Under the pieces are notes generated by a model, which did not search any database, was not told where the DNA came from, and saw nothing but the letters and a program-made list of their open reading frames with translations. The translations under genes and the position numbers were made by a program. From NCBI GenBank assembly GCA_965199135.1, contig OZ240685.1:3472001-3536000 (forward strand): DNA of 64,000 nucleotides. Reading direction: 5' to 3'. Origin of the DNA: EB88 sp965199135. Lineage in GTDB: Bacteria > Acidobacteriota > Terriglobia > Terriglobales > Acidobacteriaceae. Below, in pieces: positions 26,761 to 35,399 of this stretch; the stretch's first letter is position 1; each line of letters starts with the position of its first letter.

Positions 26761-27726
26761 CTAGCCCTTTGCGGCTGCGGCGGGCTCCTTGACACTGCCC
26801 GGAACCTTCCCGGTGTTCAGCCACTCAGCGTAGACATGTGTAAACTCCGCGCCAAAGAAGAAGATCTGCGCCGCGTAGTAGACCCAGACCACCAGCACCA
26901 CCAGCGACCCTGCCGCTCCGTAGGTCGACCCCGGGCTCGCTTTGCCGAGATACAAACCGAGCGCCAGCTTGCCGAGCGAGAACAGCAGCGCTGTCACCAC
27001 AGCGCCAAGCCGCACATCGCGCCAGGGAATATGCGTCTCCGGCAGGTACTTGAAGATGAGTGCGAACAAAAGCGAGATACCGCCAAACGCGATCACGAAG
27101 TTGAAGACCAGCAGCATCGCCGCTGGAAAGTGCAGGTGTGCCGTGAGGTAGCCGCTGGTCGCCGACAGCGCGGTGCTGACGAGCAGAGAGACAAGCAGGA
27201 GGAAGCCCACGCTGAAGACCATGCCAATTGAGAAGAAGCGCTCCCGCAGCATTGCTTTGAACCCGGAGATGTTCGCCGGATCGACTTCCCAGATGGTGTT
27301 CAGCGCAGAGCGAAGTTCATTGAAGACGCTGGAGGCGCCAAACAGCAGCGTCGCGAGTCCGAGCAACGTCGCGATAATGCCCGAGGACACCTTTTGCCCG
27401 CTTGCCAGCAGCGACTCCACAGCCTGCTTGCCGTCCGGGCCGACCAGCGACCGGACCTCTTCGAGCAGGTGGGCCTGCGCATCGGAGTGGTTCAGGAAGA
27501 CCGAGACCAGCGCGACCGTGAAGATCACCAAGGGCGAGATCGAGAGCACCGTGTAGAAGGCGAGCGACGCCCCCAGCCGCTGGGCATTGTCATCGTTCCA
27601 GTCATTGAAGCTCTGCTTGAGCAATGCGAAAAAAACGGCGATGGATGGAATTGGAGATCTCCTGGCTCTTCCTGCATCTGTGGCTGTTTTGGTTGGATGT
27701 ACAGGGACGCCGCTCTGCCTGCTCAA
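26761..27726 (-). CDS. YihY/BrkB-family membrane protein
   Basis: A 321-residue integral membrane protein of the YihY/UPF0761 family, with about six helices. The family start WNDDNAQRLGASLAFYTVLSISPL is at about 43-66, and AAGSLVVLVVWVYYAAQIFFFGAEFTHVYAE near the C-terminus is highly characteristic. The start is assigned to TTG at 27726; no ATG precedes the first conserved block, so the exact start is uncertain. The name ribonuclease BN sometimes attached to this family is a misannotation. A second member is encoded at 33593-34597. Confidence 0.88.
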   Translation of the reverse strand: MSRQSGVPVHPTKTATDAGRARRSPIPSIAVFFALLKQSFNDWNDDNAQRLGASLAFYTVLSISPLVIFTVALVSVFLNHSDAQAHLLEEVRSLVGPDGKQAVESLLASGQKVSSGIIATLLGLATLLFGASSVFNELRSALNTIWEVDPANISGFKAMLRERFFSIGMVFSVGFLLLVSLLVSTALSATSGYLTAHLHFPAAMLLVFNFVIAFGGISLLFALIFKYLPETHIPWRDVRLGAVVTALLFSLGKLALGLYLGKASPGSTYGAAGSLVVLVVWVYYAAQIFFFGAEFTHVYAEWLNTGKVPGSVKEPAAAAKG

Positions 27727-27872
27727 AAGCAGGAATGCGCTGCGAGATGAGCGACTTACGATGACCTCCGTGCCTGGAAACGCTGAGCGGCAGGCAACTC
27801 ATTGCGGCCCGGCCTGCCGCTTTCAACAGAACTCCGCTCCCGAACAGTGCACAATAAGGGGGAGGATCCTTC

Positions 27873-28169
27873 TTGGCTGACGCGGTTATCACCCCAACTT
27901 CGGACGAGGTCATCCCCCACTGTCCCCACTGCGAGACGGTGGTGATGCGACGACGACGACGACAGGGCGCGTGGGAGAAGATCGTGCTCTCGGCCCTGCG
28001 CCTGTACCCCTGGGAGTGCCGGCTTTGCCGCAAGACCCTGTTCCTGCGGCGGCGATTCCCGCCCTATGATTCCACCAAGGACACCGGCGGCCGGGGAAAG
28101 CCGCCCTTTCCTGTTCGCCCGCGCAGCCCCTTCACCAGGCAAACCAAGCACGGGCGCAAGATCGGCTAA
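27873..28169 (+). CDS. Small basic zinc-ribbon-like protein
   Basis: A 98-residue protein with CPHC (residues 17-20) and CRLC (about 49-52) separated by a very basic loop (MRRRRRQ), so a four-cysteine zinc site is likely. The C-terminal third is proline- and arginine-rich. The start is TTG with GGGAGG eight bases upstream, a strong site. It may bind nucleic acid. I know of no named family for it. Its 3' end lies 7 bp from the convergent CBM9-like gene. Confidence 0.6.
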   Translation: MADAVITPTSDEVIPHCPHCETVVMRRRRRQGAWEKIVLSALRLYPWECRLCRKTLFLRRRFPPYDSTKDTGGRGKPPFPVRPRSPFTRQTKHGRKIG

Positions 28170-28176
28170 GCCTGAT

Positions 28177-28923
28177 CTACCGGGTGCCTGAAAACTCCAG
28201 ATAGCCCCAGCGATCCGGTACATGCATGTTGATCACGCCCTGCGGGGACCACACCCAGTTGTCTTCTTTCGGGTTCCCGGGGGTCCACTCCACACGGCTG
28301 AAGTTGATGCGCCACGTGGTTCCATCGACCGGCCTGGGCACGTCCTGGCGGGACTGGAACGCACTCAGCGGGTACGCGATCTCGACCGTCCAGCCGCGAT
28401 CCTTGTCGCCTGATTTGTTGAGCGTGCCCTGCACGGCAACCGCTGTTTTCAGGCCCTGGATGTCCCAGCTGTTGTCGGCCTTTCCACCCTGGTTGTAGGG
28501 CTTGTTCAGGAACAGGTCCCACCCGGTGTTGAGCGCGTTGATCTCGAACTCATAGTAGCTCGCAGTGGCGGGCAGCGGCTTCACGAAGACTTCGAAATCG
28601 TTGTCGTGGAAGATCACCGAGTCATGCTGCGTCAGCGTTGCCTTGACGTCCGGCTCCTCAAGTTCCGCGCCGATGTAGAGGTACCGGTCATCCCAGAGCA
28701 TCTTGACGCGCGTCCGAAAGCGCGGCTTCGGCATGGACACCCCCTGGATGTCCACGAAGTCCGAGGTCCACTCGGCCTCGGCCCACGCTGGATCGTTGAG
28801 GGTTCCATCGATGCGCACGGGAGCGGTGACGTGGTGGCAGGTGTAGCGGAGTGGGGCCGGTTGCTGGGCCAGCGCTACGGTAGTCGCCGACAGCAGCAGT
28901 GTTGCAGAAAGAGTGCGAAGCAT
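28177..28923 (-). CDS. Exported CBM9-like carbohydrate-binding protein
   Basis: A 248-residue protein with a signal peptide (about 1-19, ending TTVALAQ) and one CBM9-like beta-sandwich. The pattern PVRIDGTLNDPAWAEAEWTSDF, then YLYIGAELEEPDVKAT, then HDNDFEVFVKP and WTVEIAYPLSAF is typical of the family 9-like modules often found alone or in front of DUF5916 proteins. It probably binds sugar or glycan in the periplasm; no catalytic residues are evident. GGAAAGAAGAG precedes the ATG. Confidence 0.8.
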   Translation of the reverse strand: MLRTLSATLLLSATTVALAQQPAPLRYTCHHVTAPVRIDGTLNDPAWAEAEWTSDFVDIQGVSMPKPRFRTRVKMLWDDRYLYIGAELEEPDVKATLTQHDSVIFHDNDFEVFVKPLPATASYYEFEINALNTGWDLFLNKPYNQGGKADNSWDIQGLKTAVAVQGTLNKSGDKDRGWTVEIAYPLSAFQSRQDVPRPVDGTTWRINFSRVEWTPGNPKEDNWVWSPQGVINMHVPDRWGYLEFSGTR

Positions 28924-28974
28924 GGGACTCTTCTTTCCTCGAGAGATACCCCTTCATCTTCGCTCATCCAGACG

Positions 28975-29001
28975 CAGAAAGGGCGAGCCGAAGCCCGCCC
29001 T
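28975..29001 (-). terminator. Terminator of recA
   Basis: On the minus strand AGGGCGGGC (29001-28993) pairs with GCTCGCCCT (28988-28980) with one G-U pair around a TTCG loop, followed by TTTCTG. It begins 22 bp after the recA stop codon. Confidence 0.75.
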
Positions 29002-29023
29002 CCTGCGACTGCAACCAGACTGG

Positions 29024-30115
29024 TTACATACCGAGCGCTTTGCTGCCGCGAGCCGGCCGCACCACTTCCTGTGCCATCGCGGGACCATCCACAGGTACCG
29101 GCGGGATCTCGGCGGCCGCGTCTTTTCCTGCGATGCCAAGCTTCTGCCGCACCTGCGCGTCGATCCGCGCAAACACATCCTTGTTGTCCTTGAGGAACTG
29201 ACGCACATTCTCACGGCCCTGGCCGATACGCTCGCCAGAGTAGCTGTACCAGGCACCAGACTTGTCGACGACATTGTGGGTCACCGCCAGGTCCAGCACA
29301 TCGCCCTCGCGCGAGATACCCTCGCCGTACAGGATGTCGAACTCGGCCTCCCGGAACGGCGCCGCAACCTTGTTCTTCACGATCTTGACCTTGGTGCGGG
29401 AGCCGACAACCATGTCGCCTTCCTTCACCGCGGCGATCCTGCGAATGTCCACACGCACCGACGAGTAGAACTTCAGCGCGCGGCCGCCGGTGGTTGTCTC
29501 CGGATTGCCGAACATGACGCCGATCTTCTCGCGGATCTGGTTGATGAAGATCAGGCAGGTACGCGACTTCGACACCGTGCCGGTCAGCTTCCGCAATGCC
29601 TGTGACATCAGGCGCGCCTGCAGGCCCATGTGCGAATCGCCCATCTCGCCATCGAGTTCGGCTTTCGGCACGAGCGCCGCCACGGAGTCGACCACGAGCA
29701 CGTCAACTGCGTTCGAGCGGACAAGAGCCTCCGTGATCTCGAGCGCCTGCTCGCCGTAGTCCGGTTGCGACACCAGGAGGTTGTCGATGTCGACGCCAAG
29801 CTTTTTTGCATACTGCGGATCAAGCGCATGCTCGGCATCCACGAACGCTGCTAGGCCGCCGGCCTTTTGCGCTTCCGCGATGATCTGCAGGGTGATCGTC
29901 GTCTTGCCGGAAGACTCCGGGCCGAAGATCTCGATCACACGCCCGCGCGGCACCCCACCCACGCCGAGCGCCGCGTCAAAAGAGATCGATCCGGTCGAGA
30001 TGGCCGAGATAGCCAGCGTGTCCTTGCTGCCCAGACGCATGACCGATCCCTTGCCGAACTGCTTGTCCAACTGCGAAAGTGCTGCCTCAATTGCCCGCGT
30101 CCGATCGTCAGCCAC
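29024..30115 (-). CDS. recA: Recombinase RecA
   Basis: Strand-exchange protein and SOS co-protease; 363 residues. Walker A is GPESSGKTT (about 66-74), the DNA-binding loops and NQIREKIGVMFGNPETTTGG are intact, and the N-terminus VADDRTRAIEAALSQLDKQFGKG matches the family. The GTG at 30115 is chosen for that reason; the frame is open to 30235 but the added 40 residues have no resemblance to RecA. GGGGGAAA lies upstream of the start. The acidic C-terminal tail usual in RecA is short and not strongly acidic here. It is a single gene with its own terminator; recX is not adjacent. Confidence 0.98.
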   Translation of the reverse strand: MADDRTRAIEAALSQLDKQFGKGSVMRLGSKDTLAISAISTGSISFDAALGVGGVPRGRVIEIFGPESSGKTTITLQIIAEAQKAGGLAAFVDAEHALDPQYAKKLGVDIDNLLVSQPDYGEQALEITEALVRSNAVDVLVVDSVAALVPKAELDGEMGDSHMGLQARLMSQALRKLTGTVSKSRTCLIFINQIREKIGVMFGNPETTTGGRALKFYSSVRVDIRRIAAVKEGDMVVGSRTKVKIVKNKVAAPFREAEFDILYGEGISREGDVLDLAVTHNVVDKSGAWYSYSGERIGQGRENVRQFLKDNKDVFARIDAQVRQKLGIAGKDAAAEIPPVPVDGPAMAQEVVRPARGSKALGM

Positions 30116-30201
30116 GCTTGTTTCCCCCAGAAAGAGTCCGAATAGAGCAGCACCCGGCCGGCGTGATGCAGACCGAAGAAAGGTGTCCTGATTCGCTACA
30201 G

Positions 30202-30218
30202 AGACTATCGGTAGACTA
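30202..30218. promoter_or_regulatory. Direct repeat upstream of recA
   Basis: AGACTA occurs twice with an 11-bp period (30202-30207 and 30213-30218), about 87-103 bp before the recA start. Direct repeats of this period are used by some LexA proteins (GTTC-N7-GTTC in alphaproteobacteria). That this is an SOS box is a guess. Confidence 0.25.
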
Positions 30219-30287
30219 CCATTTGCAACGCCCAAAGGCGAAGAAAAGACAAAAACCGAAGTTTACTCAAGAGGACCATTCTGGCAC

Positions 30288-31802
30288 TCAGCGCTTCAGC
30301 AAGTCTGCGCTCTCCCGCACGTCCGTGACGCGAAAATACGGCGCGAGCGAGGGGTGCCGTCGCGCCACAGCCTGGTACATCTCCCAGGCCACCCGCCGGT
30401 AGGAAAGATGCCCCTGCGGGGCTGATCGCAGTTCCGAGATGTACAGCGCCTCGGCGAAGTCCATCCGGAACAATGCCCGGGTCCGCGTAGCCAGCGGCAG
30501 GAGGTACTGTTCGGCTTCAGCGCCAAGGCCAGCGCGCTTGCCCGCCACCTCCGCCATGGCCGTCTGGAACACCGGCGCGAGCGATCCCAGGCCCCCCGGC
30601 GTCTCAAAACCATGCCGGTCCGTGAAGCCCTGCATCAGCTGCACGCAACGCCGGTGCCGGTGCATATCCCGGAACCCGCCGATGTCCATCAGGATGTCGA
30701 AGCGGAACCGCTGCCCTGCTGCGAACTCGCGCAGCAGCTCATCGTGACGTCCCCGCTCCCGGAAACCTAGCTCGATGATCTCGTTCCGGCGCGCTTCCGG
30801 GAGCGCCGCCACGTGGTCGCGCAACTGCCGAAAGGGGTAGTGGGACGCTGAATAGAGCAGGCTGGTTGCGAGATCGACCTCAAGCGTGTCGCTGTCTTCC
30901 ACCAGATCGACCAGCGGCACTTCGGCGATTGCGGCCTCGCCCATCAACTCGGCGGCAGCGGCGGTCATCAACGCGCGTGTCTCGATGGCGTACTGGTTCG
31001 GGACGGCATACTTCACCAGCGTCGGCGCCACCCGCACCTCGCGCCGGAGCATCGCGGCATCGGCGTCTGGGAGGCTCGCGGCGATCCGGTCGAGTTCGGC
31101 AGCCTGCGGGTTCCATGCTGCCCCGCCCGCGGCCGCTCGCAGCTGTTCCCCGAGCGCCTGGATCTCGGGCAGTGGATAGGAAAGCAGCCGCGCCACCTGG
31201 GTCTCGAGGGTGCGGGCATTCACAATCTGGCCCAGCGAGGTATTCGCCGCCATGGGGAGCAGGTATCGCGCCACGTCGAAGGCCCGGGCGCGCAAGGTTC
31301 GATCAAAGGCGTCCGGCTTCATCGCCTCCGGGCGCGGGGTCCCCGCCTTCAGCTCCTCGAAAACCCCATCCGACACTGCGCGATAGCGCGCAAACAGCGC
31401 CGTTATCGCCTCCGTGTAGCGCTGCCGGTCCGCGCCTCCCTCAAAGGTGGGGGTGTACCAGCCGCTCTTCTCAAAATCCTGGTAGCGCGTGGAGCGCTCC
31501 TGTCCATCCCAGCGCTGCTCATCAACCAGCACAATGGCTGCCAGAAGCGACAGACGCTCCACGGCAAAGGCCAGGTGAGCAAGATCGGCGATCGAGCGGT
31601 GGCCATATTGAAAGTAGAAGGTATTCAGAAACTGTTCGGCCCGCTGCGCGCTGATCTCCCGCAGCGACTCTTTCAGTGACAACGACGACCGGGAGTACTT
31701 GGCCATGGCGTAGGCAAGGACTTCCGGATCAGCTCCATGGACCGCGTAGACCTCGGTGTTTCCGCTCCCGGATAGAGCGCGTCCCTCTCCAGCATTGTTC
31801 AT
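30288..31802 (-). CDS. Double-domain ThyX-like (flavin-dependent thymidylate synthase) protein
   Basis: 504 residues, about twice the length of ThyX, which methylates dUMP with methylene-tetrahydrofolate and FAD. Both halves resemble ThyX. Half one (about 15-225) has YGHRSIADLAHLAF and ERSTRY (102-107), the second part of the RHRxxSxNExSxRY signature, but VDEQ where RHR should be. Half two (about 280-495) has HRHRR (381-385) but VQLMQGFTD in place of the serine/RY part. ELRSAPQGHLSYR near the end also fits ThyX. The protein could fold as an intramolecular pseudo-dimer. TATTCT ends seven bases before the ATG. Whether it makes dTMP is open; no thyA is in the window. Confidence 0.8.
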   Translation of the reverse strand: MNNAGEGRALSGSGNTEVYAVHGADPEVLAYAMAKYSRSSLSLKESLREISAQRAEQFLNTFYFQYGHRSIADLAHLAFAVERLSLLAAIVLVDEQRWDGQERSTRYQDFEKSGWYTPTFEGGADRQRYTEAITALFARYRAVSDGVFEELKAGTPRPEAMKPDAFDRTLRARAFDVARYLLPMAANTSLGQIVNARTLETQVARLLSYPLPEIQALGEQLRAAAGGAAWNPQAAELDRIAASLPDADAAMLRREVRVAPTLVKYAVPNQYAIETRALMTAAAAELMGEAAIAEVPLVDLVEDSDTLEVDLATSLLYSASHYPFRQLRDHVAALPEARRNEIIELGFRERGRHDELLREFAAGQRFRFDILMDIGGFRDMHRHRRCVQLMQGFTDRHGFETPGGLGSLAPVFQTAMAEVAGKRAGLGAEAEQYLLPLATRTRALFRMDFAEALYISELRSAPQGHLSYRRVAWEMYQAVARRHPSLAPYFRVTDVRESADLLKR

Positions 31803-31809
31803 CGCTCCC

Positions 31810-31815
31810 AGAATA
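31810..31815 (-). promoter_or_regulatory. Candidate -10 box of the ThyX-like gene
   Basis: TATTCT on the minus strand, seven bases (GGGAGCG) before the ATG. Those seven bases include GGGAG, so a very short leader or a leaderless message are both possible. Confidence 0.35.
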
Positions 31816-31894
31816 CCGATTCGTGTCAGCCGGCCCTACTTTCTTGCAGCCCAGAAAGCACGGTTCGGGCCAAGTAGGAGAAAATAGACCCGGC

Positions 31895-32782
31895 ATGACC
31901 GCTCACCCCTCATCGCCGGCGCCGGGCAGCCCGTCCTCGAATGACGAGGCGATCCTGCGCTCGGTGGATCACCGGCCTGGTCCGCTACCGAAGAAGCCAT
32001 GGGTGATGCAGCAGCGGTGGAACGATCTCCTGTTTGCACACTGGCCCGTTCCAAGCACCGCCGTGCAGGCGACCCTGCCACCGGGCCTCGTCGCGGACCG
32101 CTTCGATGGGGTGGCCTGGCTGGGCGTCGTGCCTTTTGGCATGGATCGTATCCGGCTGCACGGGCTCCCCACCGTCCCCGGCGCACGCAGCTTTCCAGAG
32201 CTCAACCTTCGCACCTATGTGCGCGAACGTGGCACCAACCGGACCGGGGTCTACTTTTACTCGCTCGATGCAAGCAATCCCCTGGCCGTCATGGTTGCGC
32301 GCGCCGCCTTCCACCTCCCCTACTACTGGGCGAACATGTCGATGCGCTCCGGGGATACCCCGGGGCTGGCACGGGAGATCCGCTACAGCAGCCGGCGGCT
32401 GCTCGCGCCACACCCGGCACAGTTCCGCGCCCGCTATCGAGGCCTTGGCGCCATGGCGCAGGGGCCGCTCGAGCAGTTCCTGACCGCCCGGTACGCCCTG
32501 TACACCACAGACCGCAGGGGAACGCTGCTTCGCGGTGACATACACCACCTGCCCTGGCCACTCGAACGCGCCGAGGCAGAGTTCGAGCTGAACCAACTCC
32601 CGGCAGCCCACGGCTTCACCCTGCCGGATCGCTCTCCCGTGCTCCACTACTCTCGCGAGCTCCTGGTCTACGTCTGGGCTCTCAGCCCGGCTGAAACAGT
32701 GCACAGCTTCGCGCGGGCAGTCGTGGCCCCGCCCAAGACAGCGCCAGCGGGCAGCCCCGTAGCGACCCGCGTTCCCCGGTAG
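31895..32782 (+). CDS. DUF2071 (YqjF-like) protein
   Basis: A 295-residue protein of the DUF2071/YqjF family. The family segments are PWVMQQRWNDLLFAHWPV (about 35-52), LPPGLVADRFDGVAWLGVVPF, FPELNLRTYVRERG and GVYFYSLDASNPLAV. Structure suggests an acetoacetate-decarboxylase-like barrel, but no function is proven. The ATG at 31895 is preceded by TAGGAG 14 bases away; the frame is open upstream to 31676 but overlaps the divergent ThyX-like gene. Confidence 0.83.
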   Translation: MTAHPSSPAPGSPSSNDEAILRSVDHRPGPLPKKPWVMQQRWNDLLFAHWPVPSTAVQATLPPGLVADRFDGVAWLGVVPFGMDRIRLHGLPTVPGARSFPELNLRTYVRERGTNRTGVYFYSLDASNPLAVMVARAAFHLPYYWANMSMRSGDTPGLAREIRYSSRRLLAPHPAQFRARYRGLGAMAQGPLEQFLTARYALYTTDRRGTLLRGDIHHLPWPLERAEAEFELNQLPAAHGFTLPDRSPVLHYSRELLVYVWALSPAETVHSFARAVVAPPKTAPAGSPVATRVPR

Positions 32783-32820
32783 CACCCCATCCCATCCGCA
32801 ACGAAAGCGAGTTCCTCACC

Positions 32821-33585
32821 GTGACCGAAACCACCTCATCCCAGCCGCTCGCCGGCAAGACTGCGCTTGTGACCGGCGCCTCCCAGGGCATCGGACGCGC
32901 CGTTGCCCTGTGCCTCGCCTCGGCCGGCGCTCGCGTCCTCCTGGCCGCCCGCAACGGAGACAAGCTGGCCGCCGTTGCTGCCGAAATTGCAGCCGCAGGC
33001 GGAGAAGCACACACCTACACGCTTGACGTGGGCAATGAAGGCTCGATCCGCGAAGTTGCCAAGGCGGCGCTTGCTGCCCACGGCACCATCGACATCCTCA
33101 TCAACAATGCGGGAATCACGCGCGACGGGCTGATGATGAGGCTGAAGCGCGCGGACTGGGACGACGTGCTCAATACCAATCTCACCGGCACGTTCCTGAT
33201 GACGCAAGCCGTGCTGCCAGCCATGATCAAGGCGCGCTGGGGTCGCATCGTTTCTGTGAGCAGCATCGTCGGGCAAACCGGCCAGGCAGGCCAGGTGAAC
33301 TACTCCGCGAGCAAGGCAGCCCTGCTCGGGTTGACCCGCTCGCTTGCACGCGAGGTCGCTTCTCGCGCGATCACCGTCAACGCCGTTGCCCCGGGCTACA
33401 TCGAGACGGCAATGACTGAGGTGCTGACCGATTCACAAAAGGCGGCCATGCTGCAGCACGTGCCCCTCGGCCGTGCCGGGACCGAGGCCGAAGTTGCGAA
33501 CGCTGTGTTGTTTCTTTGCTCACCCGGCGCCAGCTACATCACCGGGCACACGCTCGACATCAACGGCGGCCTGTTCATGCAGTAG
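32821..33585 (+). CDS. fabG: 3-oxoacyl-ACP reductase
   Basis: A 254-residue short-chain dehydrogenase that reduces 3-oxoacyl-ACP with NADPH in fatty-acid synthesis. TGASQGIG lies at about 19-26, NNAGITRDGL at about 95-104, the catalytic serine in VSSIVGQ and the YSASK motif at about 161-165, and ITVNAVAPGYIETAMT follows. The overall sequence is a close FabG type rather than a generic SDR. Start is GTG. No other fab gene adjoins it. Confidence 0.92.
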   Translation: MTETTSSQPLAGKTALVTGASQGIGRAVALCLASAGARVLLAARNGDKLAAVAAEIAAAGGEAHTYTLDVGNEGSIREVAKAALAAHGTIDILINNAGITRDGLMMRLKRADWDDVLNTNLTGTFLMTQAVLPAMIKARWGRIVSVSSIVGQTGQAGQVNYSASKAALLGLTRSLAREVASRAITVNAVAPGYIETAMTEVLTDSQKAAMLQHVPLGRAGTEAEVANAVLFLCSPGASYITGHTLDINGGLFMQ

Positions 33586-33592
33586 GACGCTC

Positions 33593-34597
33593 TTACGCGA
33601 CGCCTGTCTTGCAGACCTCGCCGGTAAGCCGCTGGGCAAGCGAGGTAGAGGCCTCCGATAGCCGGGGATGTCCTCCGGCTGCCGGCGGCTCCTCAGGATG
33701 CACACGCTTCCAGAGTTCCGCGTTCAACTCGGCACCGATCAGGATCGACACCGACGACAGATACAGCCACAGCATGAGCACGATGATCGCGCCGAGTGAC
33801 CCGTAGGTGGCGTTGTAGTTGGAGAAGTGGCTGATGTAGACATCCAGTCCAAGCGACCCCAGAAACCAGCAGACCACCGCAAACGCGGCTCCCGGCAGCG
33901 CCGACCGTAGCGTGATCTTGCGATTCGGGCCGAGATAGTAGAGCAGCATCACGTTCGCAACGAAGGACAGGAAGATCAAAACCAGCCGCAGCGGCGGCCA
34001 GACTGCGGCAAACACCGCAGGCACCGGGATGATGTACGACAGGAGCCGGATCACAGGCGGCCCTGCCAGGATGCACAGGAGCGAGACGATCCCGATCGCG
34101 CCGCAGGTGCACGTCAGCAGGAGCGCCTGGACCCGGTCGCGCCACCAGGACCGCGGATCTTCGACGTCATACGCGATATTGAGCGCTTCGATCAGCGACG
34201 AGAACGACCCGGTCGCCGCCCACAGGTAGCTGAGGATGCCGATCGAGAGAATCTTCGCTGGGTGGATGGTCAGGATCGACGTTAGCAACCCCTTCACAAA
34301 GGCCATTGCGTCCGGCGGCACCAGGAGCGCCAGCATGTCCAGAAGTTGTTGAAACAGGTTGGGAATGTGCAGCGCGCTCAGGAGAGCGGACGCGACCATC
34401 AGCAGCGGCACCAGGGACATCAACAGGAAGAACGCTACCGCGGCCCCAATTGTCAGGACGCGTGTGCGGAAGATCTCGTTATAGAGAACCATGCACAGTC
34501 CCGGTACCTGCCTGATGTCCTCAGAGACTTTGCGGAACCGGGTTGTATTTGCTTCTGCCATGCGCGTCGTCGGATCCATGTACTGCATACCTTGCAT
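33593..34597 (-). CDS. YihY/BrkB-family membrane protein, second copy
   Basis: A 334-residue relative of the protein at 26761-27726. It shows the same fold marks: GAAVAFFLLMSLVPLLMVASALL, YLWAATGSFSSLIEALN and the C-terminal YGSLGAIIVLMLWLYLSSVSILIGAELNAEL. Six membrane helices are expected. The two copies differ strongly outside these blocks, so this is an old duplication. Three in-frame ATGs (34597, 34588, 34579) compete for the start; the first is given here. Convergent with fabG, 7 bp apart. Confidence 0.87.
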   Translation of the reverse strand: MQGMQYMDPTTRMAEANTTRFRKVSEDIRQVPGLCMVLYNEIFRTRVLTIGAAVAFFLLMSLVPLLMVASALLSALHIPNLFQQLLDMLALLVPPDAMAFVKGLLTSILTIHPAKILSIGILSYLWAATGSFSSLIEALNIAYDVEDPRSWWRDRVQALLLTCTCGAIGIVSLLCILAGPPVIRLLSYIIPVPAVFAAVWPPLRLVLIFLSFVANVMLLYYLGPNRKITLRSALPGAAFAVVCWFLGSLGLDVYISHFSNYNATYGSLGAIIVLMLWLYLSSVSILIGAELNAELWKRVHPEEPPAAGGHPRLSEASTSLAQRLTGEVCKTGVA

Positions 34598-35018
34598 TTC
34601 GGAAACGCGGGGGAGCCTTCCGTCTCGGGTATGGGATGCCGCCGCGCCATCTTGCGTCTTTTTACATTCTGCCTCAAATCTTTTTCACAGGATGAAAATT
34701 GAAAGAGCCACGGCAGAGCTCCATGAAACTCGCGGCGACACCTGGTACGTCTCACCTTGCAAGGCGCTTTTGACAGTTCCGAGAGCAAATGCTCAGAGTT
34801 CGCGGTTACTTGTTCAGTAGCCCTCAAAATCTTGGTTCGACGCACGCCATAGCCTTGTCTTCGCTGCATCGATTTTGATCTCCGGTGACTTTCGATAACG
34901 TCGACTAAGCAGAAAAACTCCCCATTGATATCGTTAACCGTGTTAACTCTAGAGTTAACCGAGCGCGTTCGCTTTGCGGACGATCGCTGAGATGAAATAG
35001 GACAGTAACCGACAAACG
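34598..35018. other. 421-bp gap with palindromic operator, no gene seen
   Basis: Short frames in both directions lack a ribosome site and any family resemblance. The stretch is richer in A and T than its neighbours, especially around 34890-34960, where the GTTAAC repeats lie. It must hold the promoter of the XRE regulator. Confidence 0.6.
34933..34959. promoter_or_regulatory. GTTAAC repeat operator before the XRE regulator
   Basis: GTTAACTCTAGAGTTAAC (34942-34959) is a perfect 18-bp palindrome, and a third GTTAAC lies at 34933-34938. The site is 60 bp before the start of the XRE regulator, a natural place for self-regulation. Confidence 0.6.
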
Positions 35019-35381
35019 ATGAAAATCGGCCAGACGATTCGCGGCTTTCGCCTGCAGCGTGGACTTTCACAGGGTGATATTGAGAAGCGGACAGGACTGC
35101 TCCGCTGCTACTTATCGCGTGTTGAGAATGGTCACACCGTGCCCTCGCTCGACACCCTGACGAAGATCGCGCAGGCACTCGAGGTTCCCCTTGCCCAGTT
35201 TTTCTCGGAAAACATGGCCCAGCGCGAGTTCCCGCTCCAGAAGGTTTCGGACGATGAACTACGCTTCTTGACGCAGATCCGTCGCTACTCGTCCAATCTG
35301 AACGACAGTGACAAGAAGCTGCTTCTGGCAATGGTTAGAAAGTTCGCGACCGCAACAAGTGCAACTCCTGCTTCCGCCTAG
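35019..35381 (+). CDS. XRE-family transcriptional regulator
   Basis: A 120-residue protein. Residues about 5-60 are a Cro/CI-type helix-turn-helix (IGQTIRGFRLQRGLSQGDIEKRTGL, then YLSRVENGHTVPSLDTL, then AQALEVPLAQFF). The C-terminal half is short, with FLTQIRRYSSNLNDSDKKLLLAMVRKFA, probably a dimer helix; there is no sensor or cupin domain. It stands alone, so its targets are unknown apart from the palindrome upstream. Confidence 0.85.
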   Translation: MKIGQTIRGFRLQRGLSQGDIEKRTGLLRCYLSRVENGHTVPSLDTLTKIAQALEVPLAQFFSENMAQREFPLQKVSDDELRFLTQIRRYSSNLNDSDKKLLLAMVRKFATATSATPASA

Positions 35382-35399
35382 CTGCCGCCCAGCTTCCGC

